A DNA stretch of 64,000 bases, from positions 31,524,039 to 31,588,038 of the forward strand of contig NC_080067.1 in the NCBI RefSeq assembly GCF_949987535.1, read 5' to 3'. The translations under genes and the position numbers were made by a program. The DNA comes from Balaenoptera acutorostrata (Eukaryota > Chordata > Mammalia > Artiodactyla > Balaenopteridae). Below are positions 11,709-21,498 of this stretch, piece after piece. A model generated the notes under the pieces. The model made no database searches. It was not told where the DNA came from and worked only from the letters and a program-made list of their open reading frames with translations. Numbering within the stretch: position 1 is the first letter of the stretch; every line of letters begins with the position of its first letter.

Positions 11709-13229
11709 ACTTGAACAAAAAAATCTTAAAATTTGTATGGAGACACAAAAGACCCCTAATAGCTAAAGCAGTCTTGAGGGAAAAAAACAGAGCTGGAGGA
11801 ATCAGACTCCCTGATTTCAGACTATACTACAAGCCTACAGTAATTAAGACAATATGGTACTGGCACAAAAACAGAAATATAGATCAATGGAACAAGATAG
11901 AAAGCCCAGAGGTAAACCCATGCTCCTATGGTCAACTAGTCTATGACAAAGGAGGCAAGGATATACAATGGAGAAAAGACAGTCTCTTCAATAAGTGGTG
12001 CTGGAGAAACTGGACAGCTACATGCAAAAGAATGAAATGAGAACACTCCATAACCCCATACACAAAATTAACTCAAACTGGATTAAATACCTAAATGTAA
12101 GACCAGACACTATAAAACTCTTAGAGGAAAACATAGGAAGAACATTCTTTGACATAAATCACAGCAAGATTTTTTTGACCCATCTCCTAGAGAAATGGAA
12201 ATAAAAACAAAAATAAACTAATGGTACCTAATGAAACTTCAAAGCTTTTGCACAGCAAAGGAAACTATAAACAAGACGAAAAGACAATCCTCAGAATAGG
12301 AGAAAATATTTGCAAATGAATCATCGGACAAAGGATTAATCTCTAAAATATATAAACAGCTCATGCAGCTCAATATTAACAAAACAAACAAGCCAATCAA
12401 AAAATGGGTGGAAGATCTAAATAGACATTTCTCCAAAGAAGACATACAGATGGCCAAGAGGCACATGAAAAGCTGCTCAATGTCACTAATTATTAGAGAA
12501 ATGCAAATCAAAACGACAATCAGATATCAACTCACACCGGTTAGAATGGACATCATCAGAAAATCTACAAACAACAAATGCTGGAGAGGGTGTAGAGAAA
12601 AGGGAACCCTCCTGCACTGTTGGTGGGAATGTAAATTGATACAGCCACTATGGAGAACAGTATGGAGGTTCCTTAAAAACCTAACAATAGAATTACAATA
12701 TGACCCAGCAATCCCACTACTGGGCATATACTCAGAGAAAACTATAATTCAAAAAGAGGTATGTAACACAGTGTTCATTGCAGCACTGTTTACAATAGCC
12801 AGGGCATGGAAGCAACCTAAATGGCCATCGACAGACAAATGGATAAAGAAGATGTGGTACATATATACAATGGAATATTACTCAGTCATAAAAAGGAACG
12901 AAATTGGGTCATTTGTAGAGACGTGGGTGGACCTAGAGACTGTCATACAGAGTGAAGTAAGTCAGAAAGAGAAAAACAAATATCATATATTAACGCATGT
13001 ATCTGGAATCTAGAAAAATGGTACACATGAACCAGTTTGCAAGACAGAAGTAGAGACACAGATGAAGAGGACAAACGTATGGACACCAAGGGGGGAAAGT
13101 GGGGGATGGGGGGTGGTGGGATGAACTGGGAGATTGGGATTGACATATATACACTAACATGTATAACATAGATAACTAATAAGAACCTGCTGCATAAAAA
13201 AATAAAATAAAATAAAATTCAAAAAAAAA
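11709..13229 (+). mobile_element. 5'-truncated L1 (ORF2 C-terminus plus 3'UTR)
   Basis: It starts inside ORF2 at the equivalent of the KFVWRHKRP motif and continues to the ORF2 stop at 13011-13013 and a 3'UTR ending in an A-rich tail. The 3'UTR (a 'ggacaccaaggggg' stretch and 'ctgctgcataaaa' before the tail) matches that of the outer L1 ending at 25266. It differs from the 3'UTRs of the copies at 1733, 15737 and 31824. An imperfect TSD (about 11691-11708 versus 13222-13241, core GTCYTGTTAGA) supports the boundaries. Confidence 0.85.
11711..13013 (+). pseudogene. L1 ORF2 C-terminal fragment
   Basis: Encodes, in pieces, the thumb and C-terminal region of L1 ORF2: [13 protein letters not shown] at the start, [17 protein letters not shown] in the middle, then [19 protein letters not shown], which keeps the C-X3-C-X7-H-X4-C zinc-knuckle spacing. 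The frame is broken near 12040 and 12170-12350 by stops and small indels. The longest intact piece, 12363-13013, is 216 codons and ends at the natural ORF2 stop. No RT catalytic site is present. Confidence 0.85.
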
Positions 13230-13242
13230 TGTCCTGTTAGAT

Positions 13243-14426
13243 GGTTTCTGACAAATTCTAGAATTTATTTACTAATGAAAAAAGGAAGTAAAATTATTTA
13301 ACTTGTGCTGAAACAATTTTTAAAAAAAAATTAACCTGGAATCCATAGAAGGTACTCTTAATGTCCACAAGGGATAATGACATAGTTTCTAGCTATTTTT
13401 CAAGATGGAAAATGGAAACAAAGATCCTCAAGAATATCCACTGATTATAATTGACTAATGTGAAAAAACACAAAGGAAGCACAGACACAAAAACTCAATA
13501 TGCAGGTGGCTCATGCTTCTTCACTTGGGGGCAGAATAAAGAGCCATTTCTCCAACAATGTTCCACAGAAAATCATCCACTACATACAAATAAAACATAA
13601 CTTTTAAACAACTGATGGTACACCCTGTGCTCATATTTTATTTCTAATACAATTTTCCAATTTCTCCTTGGAGACAGGGCAAAATGAGCCTGCAGCATCT
13701 TGAAGTGCCCCAAAGTAAGAAAGTACACAAAAGACAAGACAATGGAGGTGATATGTCCAAAGAACACAGGAGCCAATTGAAAGAGCTCTAAATGGTCAAA
13801 GTTGGAATAATTGGAACACCAAAAATAACATAATATTTCATCATACCTCAAAGAATAAAATAAATATCCATGAGTCCATAGTGAGATAACTGATTGAATA
13901 TGTAAAATCTCCCTTGCAGAAAAATTCCTAATTATATAGATATTCTCCCCTCAAAGAGGTAAAGCTGAACTCCCCACCCTTGAATTATAAGCTATGCTTA
14001 GTGATTTGTTTCCAAATAGTAAAGTATGGGAAGCAGAGTGGGAGGAACAAGTCACTTCACAGTGGAGAAGCCTGGCAGACCTTACTTTTTCCAGGTGATC
14101 AAGGTCAACATCATTGATAATAGGTCATGTGGCTAAAATGTACCCTTAATACATTAATATATTAATATATAATGTTGAGAGTGGCACTTCACCTCTGTGG
14201 TCTTCCTCCCCAAAACCCATAACCTACCTAACCTGAGAAAAACATCAGACAAACCTAAATATCAGACATTCTGCAAAATACCTGACCTGTACCCCTCAAA
14301 AGTGTCAAGGTCATAAAAAAGCAAGGAAAGTCTGAGAAACTGCCACAGCCCAGAGGAACTTAAAGAGACATGAGGACTAAATGTAATTTGCTATTCTGGG
14401 AACAAAAACAATGAAAAAAAATTAGA
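13243..14426. other. No gene seen
   Basis: AT-rich sequence with no recognised repeat or gene. The minus-strand frame at 13573-13851 has no recognisable domain. A TAATATATTAATATAT-type low-complexity patch lies at about 14150-14172. Confidence 0.5.
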
Positions 14427-14445
14427 GAAAAACTAATAAAATCCA
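14427..14445 (+). repeat. Left TSD of the outer L1
   Basis: GAAAAACTAATAAAATCCA, identical to 25267-25285, although the two copies are 10.8 kb apart. Confidence 0.95.
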
Positions 14446-14523
14446 GAGGTCAGACAGCAGAAGCAAGAACTAAAATCCTGTAGCCTGTGGAACAAAAACT
14501 ACATTCATAGAAAGATAGACAAG

Positions 14524-15429
14524 ATGAAAAGGCAGAGGGCTATGTACCAGATGAGGGAACAAGATAAAACCCCAGAAAAACAACTAAATGAAGTGGAGAT
14601 AGGAAACCTTCCAGAAAAAGAATTCAGAATAATGATAGTGAAGATGATCCAGGACCTCGGAAAAAGAATGGAGGCAAAGATCGAGAAGATGCGAGAAATG
14701 TTTAACAAAAACCTAGAAGAAATAAAGAACAAACAAACAGAGATGAACAATACAATAATTGAAATGAAAAATACACTAGAAGGAATCAGTAGCAGAATAA
14801 CTGAGGCAGAAGAACGGATAAGTGACCTGGAAGACAGAATGGTGAAATTTACTGCTGCAGAACAGAATAAAGAAAAAAGAATGAAAAGCAATGAAGACAG
14901 CCTAAGAGACCTCTGGGACAACATTAAATGCACCAATATTTGCATTATAGGGGTCCCAGAAGGAAAAGAGAGAGAGAAAGGACCAGAGAAAATATTTGAA
15001 GAGATTATAGCCAAAAACTTCCCTAACATGGGAAAGAAAATAGCCACCCAAGTCCAGGAAGCACAGAGAGTCCCATACAGGATAAACCCAAGGAGGAACA
15101 CACCGAGACACATAGTAATCAAACTGGCAAAAATTAAAGACAAAGAAAAATTTTTGAAAGCAGCAAGGGAAAAATGACAAATAACATACAAGGGAACTCC
15201 CATAAGGTTAACAGCTGATGTCTCAGCAGAAACTCTACAAGCCAGAAGGGAGTGGCAAGATGTATTTAAAGTGATGAAAAGGAAGGAACTACAACTAAGA
15301 TTACTCTACCCAGCAAGGATCTCATTCAGATTCGATGGAGAAATCAAAAGCTTTACAGACAAGCAAAAGCTAAGAGAATTCAGCACCACCAAACCAGCTC
15401 TACAACAAATGCTAAAGGAACTTCTCTAA
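14524..15429 (+). pseudogene. L1 ORF1 of the outer element (one nonsense codon)
   Basis: From ATG 14524 to TAA 15427-15429 the frame holds for 301 codons apart from one TGA at 15175-15177, which cuts the open part to 217 aa. The layout matches L1 ORF1p: coiled coil (about residues 20-120, with [16 protein letters not shown]), RRM-like domain starting at ICIIGVPE, and C-terminal domain (LSAETL-like motif becoming [25 protein letters not shown]). The nonsense codon falls between the RRM and the C-terminal domain, so the product would lose most RNA-binding surface. Confidence 0.9.
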
Positions 15430-15722
15430 GTGGGAAACACAAGAGAAGAAAAGGACCTACAAAAACAAACCCAAAACAATTAAGAAAATGGTCATAGGAA
15501 CATACATATCGATAATTACCTTAAAGTGAATGGGTTAAATGGTCCAACCAAAAGACACAGGCTTGCTGAATACATACAAAAACAAGACCCATCTATATGC
15601 TGTCTACAAGAGACCCACTTCAGACCTAGGGACACATACAGACTGAAAGTGAGGGGATGGAAAAAAATATTCCATGCAAACAGAAATCAAAAGAAAGCTG
15701 GAGTAGCTATACTCATATCAGA

Positions 15723-15736
15723 TAAAATAGACTTTA
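15723..15736 (+). repeat. Left TSD of the inner antisense L1
   Basis: TAAAATAGACTTTA, identical to 21485-21498. In the outer element this is ORF2 sequence encoding part of KIDFK. It contains the TTTT/A-like context (read on the appropriate strand) that L1 endonuclease prefers. Confidence 0.95.
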
Positions 15737-15758
15737 TTTATTTTTTTTTTCAAACATC

Positions 15759-15764
15759 TTTATT
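15759..15764 (-). promoter_or_regulatory. Poly(A) signal of the inner L1
   Basis: AATAAA on the minus strand (TTTATT on plus), shortly before the A-rich tail at 15737-15750, as in the other L1 copies here. Confidence 0.85.
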
Positions 15765-15867
15765 GAAGTATAATTGCCTTACAATAGTGTGTTAGCATCT
15801 GCTTTATAACAAAGTGAATCTGTTTTACATATACAATATGTTCCCATTTCTCTTCCCTCTTGCATCT

Positions 15868-15898
15868 CCCTCCCTCCCACCCTCCCCATCCCACCCCT
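15868..15898 (-). other. G-rich tract in the inner L1 3'UTR
   Basis: On the minus strand, a run of GGG/GGGG blocks separated by one or two bases that fits the G-quadruplex pattern. The same tract is at 38720-38749 in the full-length copy. A quadruplex-forming tract in the 3'UTR is a known conserved feature of mammalian L1. Confidence 0.75.
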
Positions 15899-16128
15899 CT
15901 AGGTGGTCACAAAGCACCGAGCTGATCTCCCTGTGCTATGCGGCTGCTTCCCACTAGCTATCTATTTTACATTTGGTAGTGTATATATGTCCATGACACT
16001 CTCTTACCCTGTCACATCTCACCCCACCCCCTCCACATATCCTCAAGTCCATTCTCTAGTAGGTCTGTGTCTTTATTCCCGTCTTGCCACTAGGTTCTTC
16101 ATGGCCTTTTTTTTTTTTTTTTTTTCCC

Positions 16129-19100
16129 TTAGATTCCATATATATGTGTTAGCATACTGTATTTGTTTTTCTCTTTCTGACTTACTTCACTCTGTATGAC
16201 AGACTCTAACTCCATCCACCTCATTACAAATACCTCCATTTCATTTCTTTTTATGGCTGAGTAATATTCCATTGTATATATGTGCCACATCTTCTTTATC
16301 CATTCATCTGTCGATGGACATTTAGGTTGCTTCCATTTCCTGGCTATTGTAAATAGAGCTGCAATGAACATTTTGGTACATGACTCTTTTTGACCTATGG
16401 TTTTCTCAGGGTATATGCTCAGTAGTGGGATTGCTGGGTCGTATGGTAGTTCTATTTGTAGTTTTTTAAGGAACCTCCATACTGTTCTCCATAGTGGCTG
16501 TATCAATTTACATTCCCACCAACAGTGCAAGAGTGTTCCCTTTCCTCCACACCCTCTCCAGCATTTATTGTTTCTAGATTTTTTGATGATGGCCATTCTG
16601 ACTGGTGTGAGATGATATCTCATTGTAGTTTTGATTTGCATTTCTCTAATGATTAATGATGTTGAGCATTCTTTCATGTGTCTGTAGGCCATCTGTATAT
16701 CTTCTTTGGAGAAATGTCTATTTAGATCTTCTGCCCATTTTTGGATTGGGTTGTTCGTTTTTTTGTTATTGAGCTGCATGAGCTGCTTGTAAATCTTGGA
16801 GATTAATCCTTTGTCAGTTGCTTCATTTGCAAATATTTTCTCCCATTCTGAGGGTTGTCTTTTGGTCTTGTTTATGGTTTCCTTGGCTGTGCAAAAGCTT
16901 TTCAGTTTCATTAGGTCCCATTTGTTTATTTGTGTACTTATTTCCATTTCTCTGGGAGCTGGGTCAAAAAGAATCTTGCTGTGATGTATGTCATAGAGTG
17001 TTCTGCCTATGTTTTCCTCTAAGAGTTTGATAGTGTCTGCCCTTACACTTAGGTCTTTAATCCATTTTGAGTTTATTTTTGTGCATGGTGTCAGGGAGTG
17101 TTCTAATTTCATACTTTTACATGTTCCTGTCCAATTTTCCCAGCACCACTTATTGAAGAGGCTGTCTTTTCTCCACTGTATATGCTTGCCTCCTTTATCA
17201 AAGATAAGTTGACCATATGTGTGTGGGTTTATCTCTGGGCTTTCTATCCTGTTCCATTGATCTATATTTCTGTTTTTGTGCCAATACCAAACTGTCTTGA
17301 TTACTGAAGCTTTGTAATATAGTCTGAAGTCAGGGAGCCTGATTCCCCCAGCTCCATTTTTTGTTCTCAAGATTGCTTTGGCTATTCGGGGTCTTTTGTG
17401 TTTCCATACAAATTGTGAAATTTTTTGTTCTAGTTCTGTGAAAAATGCCAGTGGTAGTTTGATAGGGATTGCATTGAATCTGTAGATTGCTTTGGGTAGT
17501 AGAGACATTTTCACAATGTTGATTCTTCCAATCCAGGAACATGGTATATCTCTCCATCTATTTGTATCATCTTTAATTTCTTTCATCAGTGTCTTATAAT
17601 TTTCTGCATACAGGTCTTTTGTCTCCTTAGGTAGGTTTATTCCTAGATATTTTATTCTTTTTGTTGCAGTGGTAAATGGGAGTGTTTTCTTAATTTCACT
17701 TTCAGATTTTTCATCATTAGTGTATAGAAATGCAAGAGATTTCTGTGCATTAATTTTGTATCCTGCTACTTTACCAAATTCATTGATTAGCTCTAGGAGT
17801 TTTCTGGTAGCATCTTTAGGATTCTCTATGTATAGTATCATGTCATCTGCAAATAGTGACAGCTTTACTTCTTCTTTTCCGATTTGGATTCCTTTTATTT
17901 CTTTGTCTTCTCTGATTGCTGTGGCTAGGACTTCCAGAACTATGTTGAATAATAGTGGTGAGAGTGGGCAACCTTGTCTTGTTCCTGATCTTAGTGGAAA
18001 TGGTTTCAGTTTTTCACCATTGAGGACAATGTTGGCTGTGGGTTTGTCATATATGGCCTTTATTATGTTGAGGAAAGTTCCCTCTATGCCTACTTTCTGC
18101 AGGGCTTTTATCATAAATGGGTGTTGAATTTTGTCAAAAGCTTTCTCTGCATCTATTGAGATGATCATATGGTTTTTCTCCTTCAATTTGTTAATATGGT
18201 GTATCACATTGATTGATTTGCGTATATTGAAGAATCCTTGCATTCCTGGGATAAACCCCACTTGATCATGGTGTATGATCCTTTTAATGTGCTGTTGGAT
18301 TCTGTTTGCTAGTATTTTGTTGAGGATTTTTGCATCTATGTTCATCAGTGATATTGGCCTGTAGTTTTCTTTCTTTGTGACATCTTTGTCTGGTTTTGGT
18401 ATCAGGGTGATGGTGGCCTCGTAGAATGAGTTTGGGAGTGTTCCTCCCTCTGCAATATTTTGGAAGAGTTTGAGAAGGATAGGTGTTAGCTCTTCTCTAA
18501 ATGTTTGATAGAATTCGCCTGTGAAGCCATCTGGTCCTGGGCTTTTGTTTGTTGGAAGGTTTTTAATCACAGTTTCAATTTCAGTGCTTGTGATTGGTCT
18601 GTTCATATTTTCTATTTCTTCCTGGTTCAGTCTCGGCAGTTTGTGCATTTCTAAGAATCTGTCCATTTCTTCCAGGTTGTCCATTTTATTGGCATAGAGT
18701 TGCTTGTAGTAATCTCTCATGATCTTTTGTATTTCTGCAGTGTCAGTGGTTACTTCTCCTTTTTCATTTCTAATTCTATTGATCTGAGTCTTCTCCCTTT
18801 TTCTCTTGATCAGTCTGGCTAATGGTTTATCAATTTTGTTTATCTTCTCAAAGAAACAGCTTTTAGTTTCATTGATTTTTGCTATTGTTTCCTTCATTTC
18901 TTTTTCATTTATTTCTGACCTGATCTTTATAATTTCTTTCCTTCTGCTGGCTTTGGGGTTTTTTTGTTCTTCTTTCTCTAATTGCTTTAGGTGCAAGGTT
19001 AGGTTGTTTATTCGAGATGTTTCCTGTTTCTTGAGGTAGGCTTGTATTGCTATAAACTTCCCTCTTAGCACTGCTTTTGCTGTGTCCCATAGGTTTTGGG

Positions 19101-19947
19101 TCGTCGTGTCTCCATTGTCATTTGTTTCTAGGTATTTTTTGATTTCCCCTTTGATTTCTTCAGTAATCACTTCGTTATTAAGTAATGTATTGTGTAGCCT
19201 CCATGTGTTTGTATTTTTTACAGATCTTTTCCTGTAATTGATATCTAGTCTCATAGCATTGTGGTCGGAAAAGATACTTGATACGATTTCAATTTTCTTA
19301 AATTTACCAAGGCTTGATTTGTGACCCAAGATATGATCTATCCTGGAGAATGTTCCATGAGCACTTGAGAAAAATGTGTATTCTGTTGTTTTTGGGTGGA
19401 ATGTCCTATAAATATCAATTAAGTCCATATTGTTTAATGTATCATTTAAAGCTTGTGTTTCCTTATTTATTTTCATTTTGGATGATCTGTCCATTGGTGA
19501 AAGTGGGGTGTTAAAGTCCCCTACTATGATTGTGTTGCTGTCAATTTCCCCTTTCATGGCTGTTAGTATTTGCCTTATGTATTGAGGTGCTCCTATGTTG
19601 GGTGCATAAATATTTACAATTGTTATACCTTCCTCTTGGATCGATCCCTTGATCATTATATAGTGTCCTTCTTTGTCTCTTGTAATAGTCTTTATTTTAA
19701 AGTCTATTTTGTCTGATATGAGAATTGCTACTCCAGCTTTCTTTTGATTTCCATTTGCATGGAATATCTTTTTCCATCCCCTCACTTTCAGTCTGTATGT
19801 GTCCCTAGGTCTGAAGTGGGTCTCTTTTAGACAGCATATGTATGGGTCTTGTTTTTGTATCCATTCAGCCAGCCTGTGTCTTTTGGTGGGAGCATTTAAT
19901 CCATTTACATTCAAGGTAATTATCGATATGTATGTTCCTATTCCCAT
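16129..19947 (-). CDS. L1 ORF2 protein: endonuclease and reverse transcriptase (intact)
   Basis: An open frame of 1272 codons from ATG 19947 to the stop at 16129-16131, close to the usual length of L1 ORF2p (about 1275 aa). It would nick genomic DNA and copy L1 RNA at the nick. An APE-type endonuclease occupies residues 1-240, with N13, E42, Y114, D144 and N146 (VGDFNT) and the S227-D228-H229 triad. The reverse transcriptase contains [15 protein letters not shown] and the active site F-A-D-D at about 699-702. The C-terminal zinc knuckle C-X3-C-X7-H-X4-C lies at about 1129-1146. All expected catalytic residues are present. One oddity is Lys at position 41, next to catalytic Glu42 (CCLKETHF), where the copies at 2614, 15488 and 34683 have Gln. 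The frame lies antisense to the older L1 that hosts it. Confidence 0.95.
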   Translation of the reverse strand: MGIGTYISIITLNVNGLNAPTKRHRLAEWIQKQDPYICCLKETHFRPRDTYRLKVRGWKKIFHANGNQKKAGVAILISDKIDFKIKTITRDKEGHYIMIKGSIQEEGITIVNIYAPNIGAPQYIRQILTAMKGEIDSNTIIVGDFNTPLSPMDRSSKMKINKETQALNDTLNNMDLIDIYRTFHPKTTEYTFFSSAHGTFSRIDHILGHKSSLGKFKKIEIVSSIFSDHNAMRLDINYRKRSVKNTNTWRLHNTLLNNEVITEEIKGEIKKYLETNDNGDTTTQNLWDTAKAVLRGKFIAIQAYLKKQETSRINNLTLHLKQLEKEEQKNPKASRRKEIIKIRSEINEKEMKETIAKINETKSCFFEKINKIDKPLARLIKRKREKTQINRIRNEKGEVTTDTAEIQKIMRDYYKQLYANKMDNLEEMDRFLEMHKLPRLNQEEIENMNRPITSTEIETVIKNLPTNKSPGPDGFTGEFYQTFREELTPILLKLFQNIAEGGTLPNSFYEATITLIPKPDKDVTKKENYRPISLMNIDAKILNKILANRIQQHIKRIIHHDQVGFIPGMQGFFNIRKSINVIHHINKLKEKNHMIISIDAEKAFDKIQHPFMIKALQKVGIEGTFLNIIKAIYDKPTANIVLNGEKLKPFPLRSGTRQGCPLSPLLFNIVLEVLATAIREDKEIKGIQIGKEEVKLSLFADDMILYIENPKDATRKLLELINEFGKVAGYKINAQKSLAFLYTNDEKSESEIKKTLPFTTATKRIKYLGINLPKETKDLYAENYKTLMKEIKDDTNRWRDIPCSWIGRINIVKMSLLPKAIYRFNAIPIKLPLAFFTELEQKISQFVWKHKRPRIAKAILRTKNGAGGIRLPDFRLYYKASVIKTVWYWHKNRNIDQWNRIESPEINPHTYGQLIFDKGGKHIQWRKDSLFNKWCWENWTGTCKSMKLEHSLTPCTKINSKWIKDLSVRADTIKLLEENIGRTLYDIHHSKILFDPAPREMEISTQINKWDLMKLKSFCTAKETINKTKRQPSEWEKIFANEATDKGLISKIYKQLMQLNNKKTNNPIQKWAEDLNRHFSKEDIQMAYRHMKECSTSLIIREMQIKTTMRYHLTPVRMAIIKKSRNNKCWRGCGGKGTLLHCWWECKLIQPLWRTVWRFLKKLQIELPYDPAIPLLSIYPEKTIGQKESCTKMFIAALFTIARKWKQPKCPSTDEWIKKMWHIYTMEYYSAIKRNEMEVFVMRWMELESVIQSEVSQKEKNKYSMLTHIYGI

Positions 19948-20005
19948 TTTCTTAAATGTATTGGGTTTGTTATTGTAGGTGTTTTCCTTCTCTTGTGTTT
20001 CTTGC

Positions 20006-20899
20006 CTAGAGAATTTCCTTTAGCATTTGTTGTAAAGCTGGTTTGGTGGTGCTGAACTCTCTCAGCTTTTGCTTGTCTGTAAAGGTTTTAATTTCTCCAT
20101 CCAATCTGAATGAGATCCTTGCTGGGTAGAGTAATCTTGGTTGTAGGTTTTTCTCCTTCATCACTTTAAGTATATCCTGCCACTCCCTTCTGGCTTGCAG
20201 AGTTTCTGCTGAGAGATCAGATGTTAACCTTATGGGGATTCCCTTGTGTGTTATTTGGTTTTTTTCCCTTGCTGCCTTTAATATGTTTTCCTTATATTTA
20301 ATTTTTGACAGTTTGATAAATATGTGTCTTGGCGTGTTCCTCCTTGGGTTTATCCTGTATGGGACTCTCTGTGCTTCCAGGACTTGATTAACTATTTCCT
20401 TTCCCATATTAGGGAAGTTTTCAACTATAATCTCTTCAAAAATTTTCTCAGTCCCTTTCTTTTTCTCTTCTTCTTCTGGGACCCCTATAATTCGAATGTT
20501 GGCACGTTTAATGTTGTCCCAGAGGTCCCTGAGACTGTCCTCAGTTCTTTTCATTCTTTTTTCTTTATCCTGCTCTGTAGTAGTTATTTCCACCATTTTA
20601 TCTTCCAGGTCACTTATCCTTTCTTCTGCCTCAGTTATTCTACTATTGATCCCATCTAGAGTATTTTTAATTTCATTTATTGTGTTTTTCATCATTGCTT
20701 GGTTCCTCTTTAGTTCTTCTACATCCTTGTTAAATGTTTCTTGCATTTTGTCTATTCTATTTCCAAGATTTTGGATCATCCTTACTATCATTATTCTGAA
20801 TTCTTTTTCAGGTAGTCTACCTATTTCCTCTTCATTTGTTAAGTCCAGTGTGTTTTGAGCCTGCTCCTTCATCTGCTGTGTGTTTTTCTGTCGTCTCAT
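20006..20899 (-). CDS. L1 ORF1 protein: RNA-binding trimeric chaperone (intact)
   Basis: An open frame of 297 codons from ATG 20899 to TAG at 20006-20008, ending 58 nt before ORF2. ORF1p coats L1 RNA as a trimer and acts as a nucleic-acid chaperone in the cytoplasmic ribonucleoprotein. The N-terminus is Lys/Gln-rich ([13 protein letters not shown]). A heptad-like coiled coil spans about residues 25-115 (including [16 protein letters not shown]). An RRM-type domain begins at [11 protein letters not shown] (about 130), and the C-terminal domain holds [12 protein letters not shown] and [16 protein letters not shown]. It is about 40 residues shorter than human ORF1p, mainly at the N-terminus. No stop or frameshift. 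Two other copies in the window (14524, 33732) are broken in the same gene. Confidence 0.95.
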   Translation of the reverse strand: MRRQKNTQQMKEQAQNTLDLTNEEEIGRLPEKEFRIMIVRMIQNLGNRIDKMQETFNKDVEELKRNQAMMKNTINEIKNTLDGINSRITEAEERISDLEDKMVEITTTEQDKEKRMKRTEDSLRDLWDNIKRANIRIIGVPEEEEKKKGTEKIFEEIIVENFPNMGKEIVNQVLEAQRVPYRINPRRNTPRHIFIKLSKIKYKENILKAAREKNQITHKGIPIRLTSDLSAETLQARREWQDILKVMKEKNLQPRLLYPARISFRLDGEIKTFTDKQKLREFSTTKPALQQMLKEIL

Positions 20900-21397
20900 T
20901 TTGCCTATCTTACTGTGTTTGGGGTCTCCTTTTCACAGGCTGCAGGTTCGTAGTTCCCGTTGTTTTTGGTATCTGTCCCCAGCGGCTAAGGTTGGTTCAG
21001 TGGGTTGTGTAGGCTTCCTGGTGGAGGGAACTAGTGCCTGAGTTCTGGTGGATGAGGCTAGATCTTGTCTTTCTGGTGGGCACGTCCACGTCTGGTGGTG
21101 TATTTTGGGGTGTCTGTGGCCTTATTATGATTTTAGGCAGCCTCTCTGCCAATGGATGGGGTTGTGTTCCTGTCTAGCTAGTTGTTTGGCATAGGATGTC
21201 CAGCACTGTAGCTTGCTGGTCGTTGAGTGAAGCTGGGTCTTGATGTTGAGATGGAGATCTCTGGGAGATTTTTGCCGTTTGGTATTACGTGGAGCTGGGA
21301 GGTCTCTTGTGGACCAGTGTTCTGAAGTTGGCTCTCCCACCTCAGAGGCACGGCCCTGATGCCTGGCTGGAGCACCAAGAGCCTTTCGTCCACACGG
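20900..21397 (-). promoter_or_regulatory. 5'UTR segment of the inner L1 shared with the full-length copy
   Basis: On the minus strand this matches 33241-33731 of the full-length L1 nearly base for base. It starts exactly at CCGTGTGG, directly downstream of the AG at 33239-33240 in that copy. No promoter element is recognised in this part. Open frames here are not supported as coding. Confidence 0.85.
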
Positions 21398-21484
21398 CAG
21401 CGCCGCCGCGCTCGCCGGGCCTGTCCGCGCGTCCAGCCGGCTCCCTGCTCCCGGCTCCCGGTCCCGGCTAGCAGCTCACTGGCC
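21398..21484 (-). other. Unrelated CpG-rich 5' leader of the inner L1
   Basis: 87 nt between the right TSD and the 5'UTR-homologous part, about a dozen CpGs, very GC-rich. I could not find this sequence anywhere in the 1.9-kb 5'UTR of the full-length copy at 31824. Composition resembles a CpG-island first exon. Read 5' to 3' on the minus strand it ends ...GCGCTG, and the last G fits a typical exon end. Three readings: a host-gene or alternative first exon spliced to L1; a template switch during insertion; or a normal 5' end of another L1 subfamily. Confidence 0.7.
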
Positions 21485-21498
21485 TAAAATAGACTTTA
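21485..21498 (+). repeat. Right TSD of the inner antisense L1
   Basis: TAAAATAGACTTTA, identical to 15723-15736, followed by the continuation of outer ORF2. Confidence 0.95.

Larger units (their letters stand above)
15737..21484 (-). mobile_element. Inner antisense L1 with both ORFs intact
   Basis: A complete-looking L1 on the minus strand, about 5.75 kb. Reading 5' to 3' it has an 87-nt CpG-rich leader (21484-21398), 5'UTR-homologous sequence (21397-20900), ORF1 (20899-20006), a 58-nt spacer, ORF2 (19947-16129), a 3'UTR with a G-rich tract, an AATAAA (15764-15759) and an A-rich tail (15750-15737). The 14-bp TSD is perfect and both frames are open, so the insertion is younger than the surrounding L1. 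It lacks the first ~1.4 kb of 5'UTR present in the copy at 31824, including the start-proximal YY1-like site. Whether it can still be transcribed from its own sequence is therefore unclear. Confidence 0.96.

Noticed and set aside
17669..18127. 152-codon plus-strand frame opposite L1 ORF2, and similar frames at 36503-36961 (minus) and 20496-20858
   Set aside because: They are exact antisense shadows of the L1 ORFs, recur at the same place in every L1 copy and show no independent domain.
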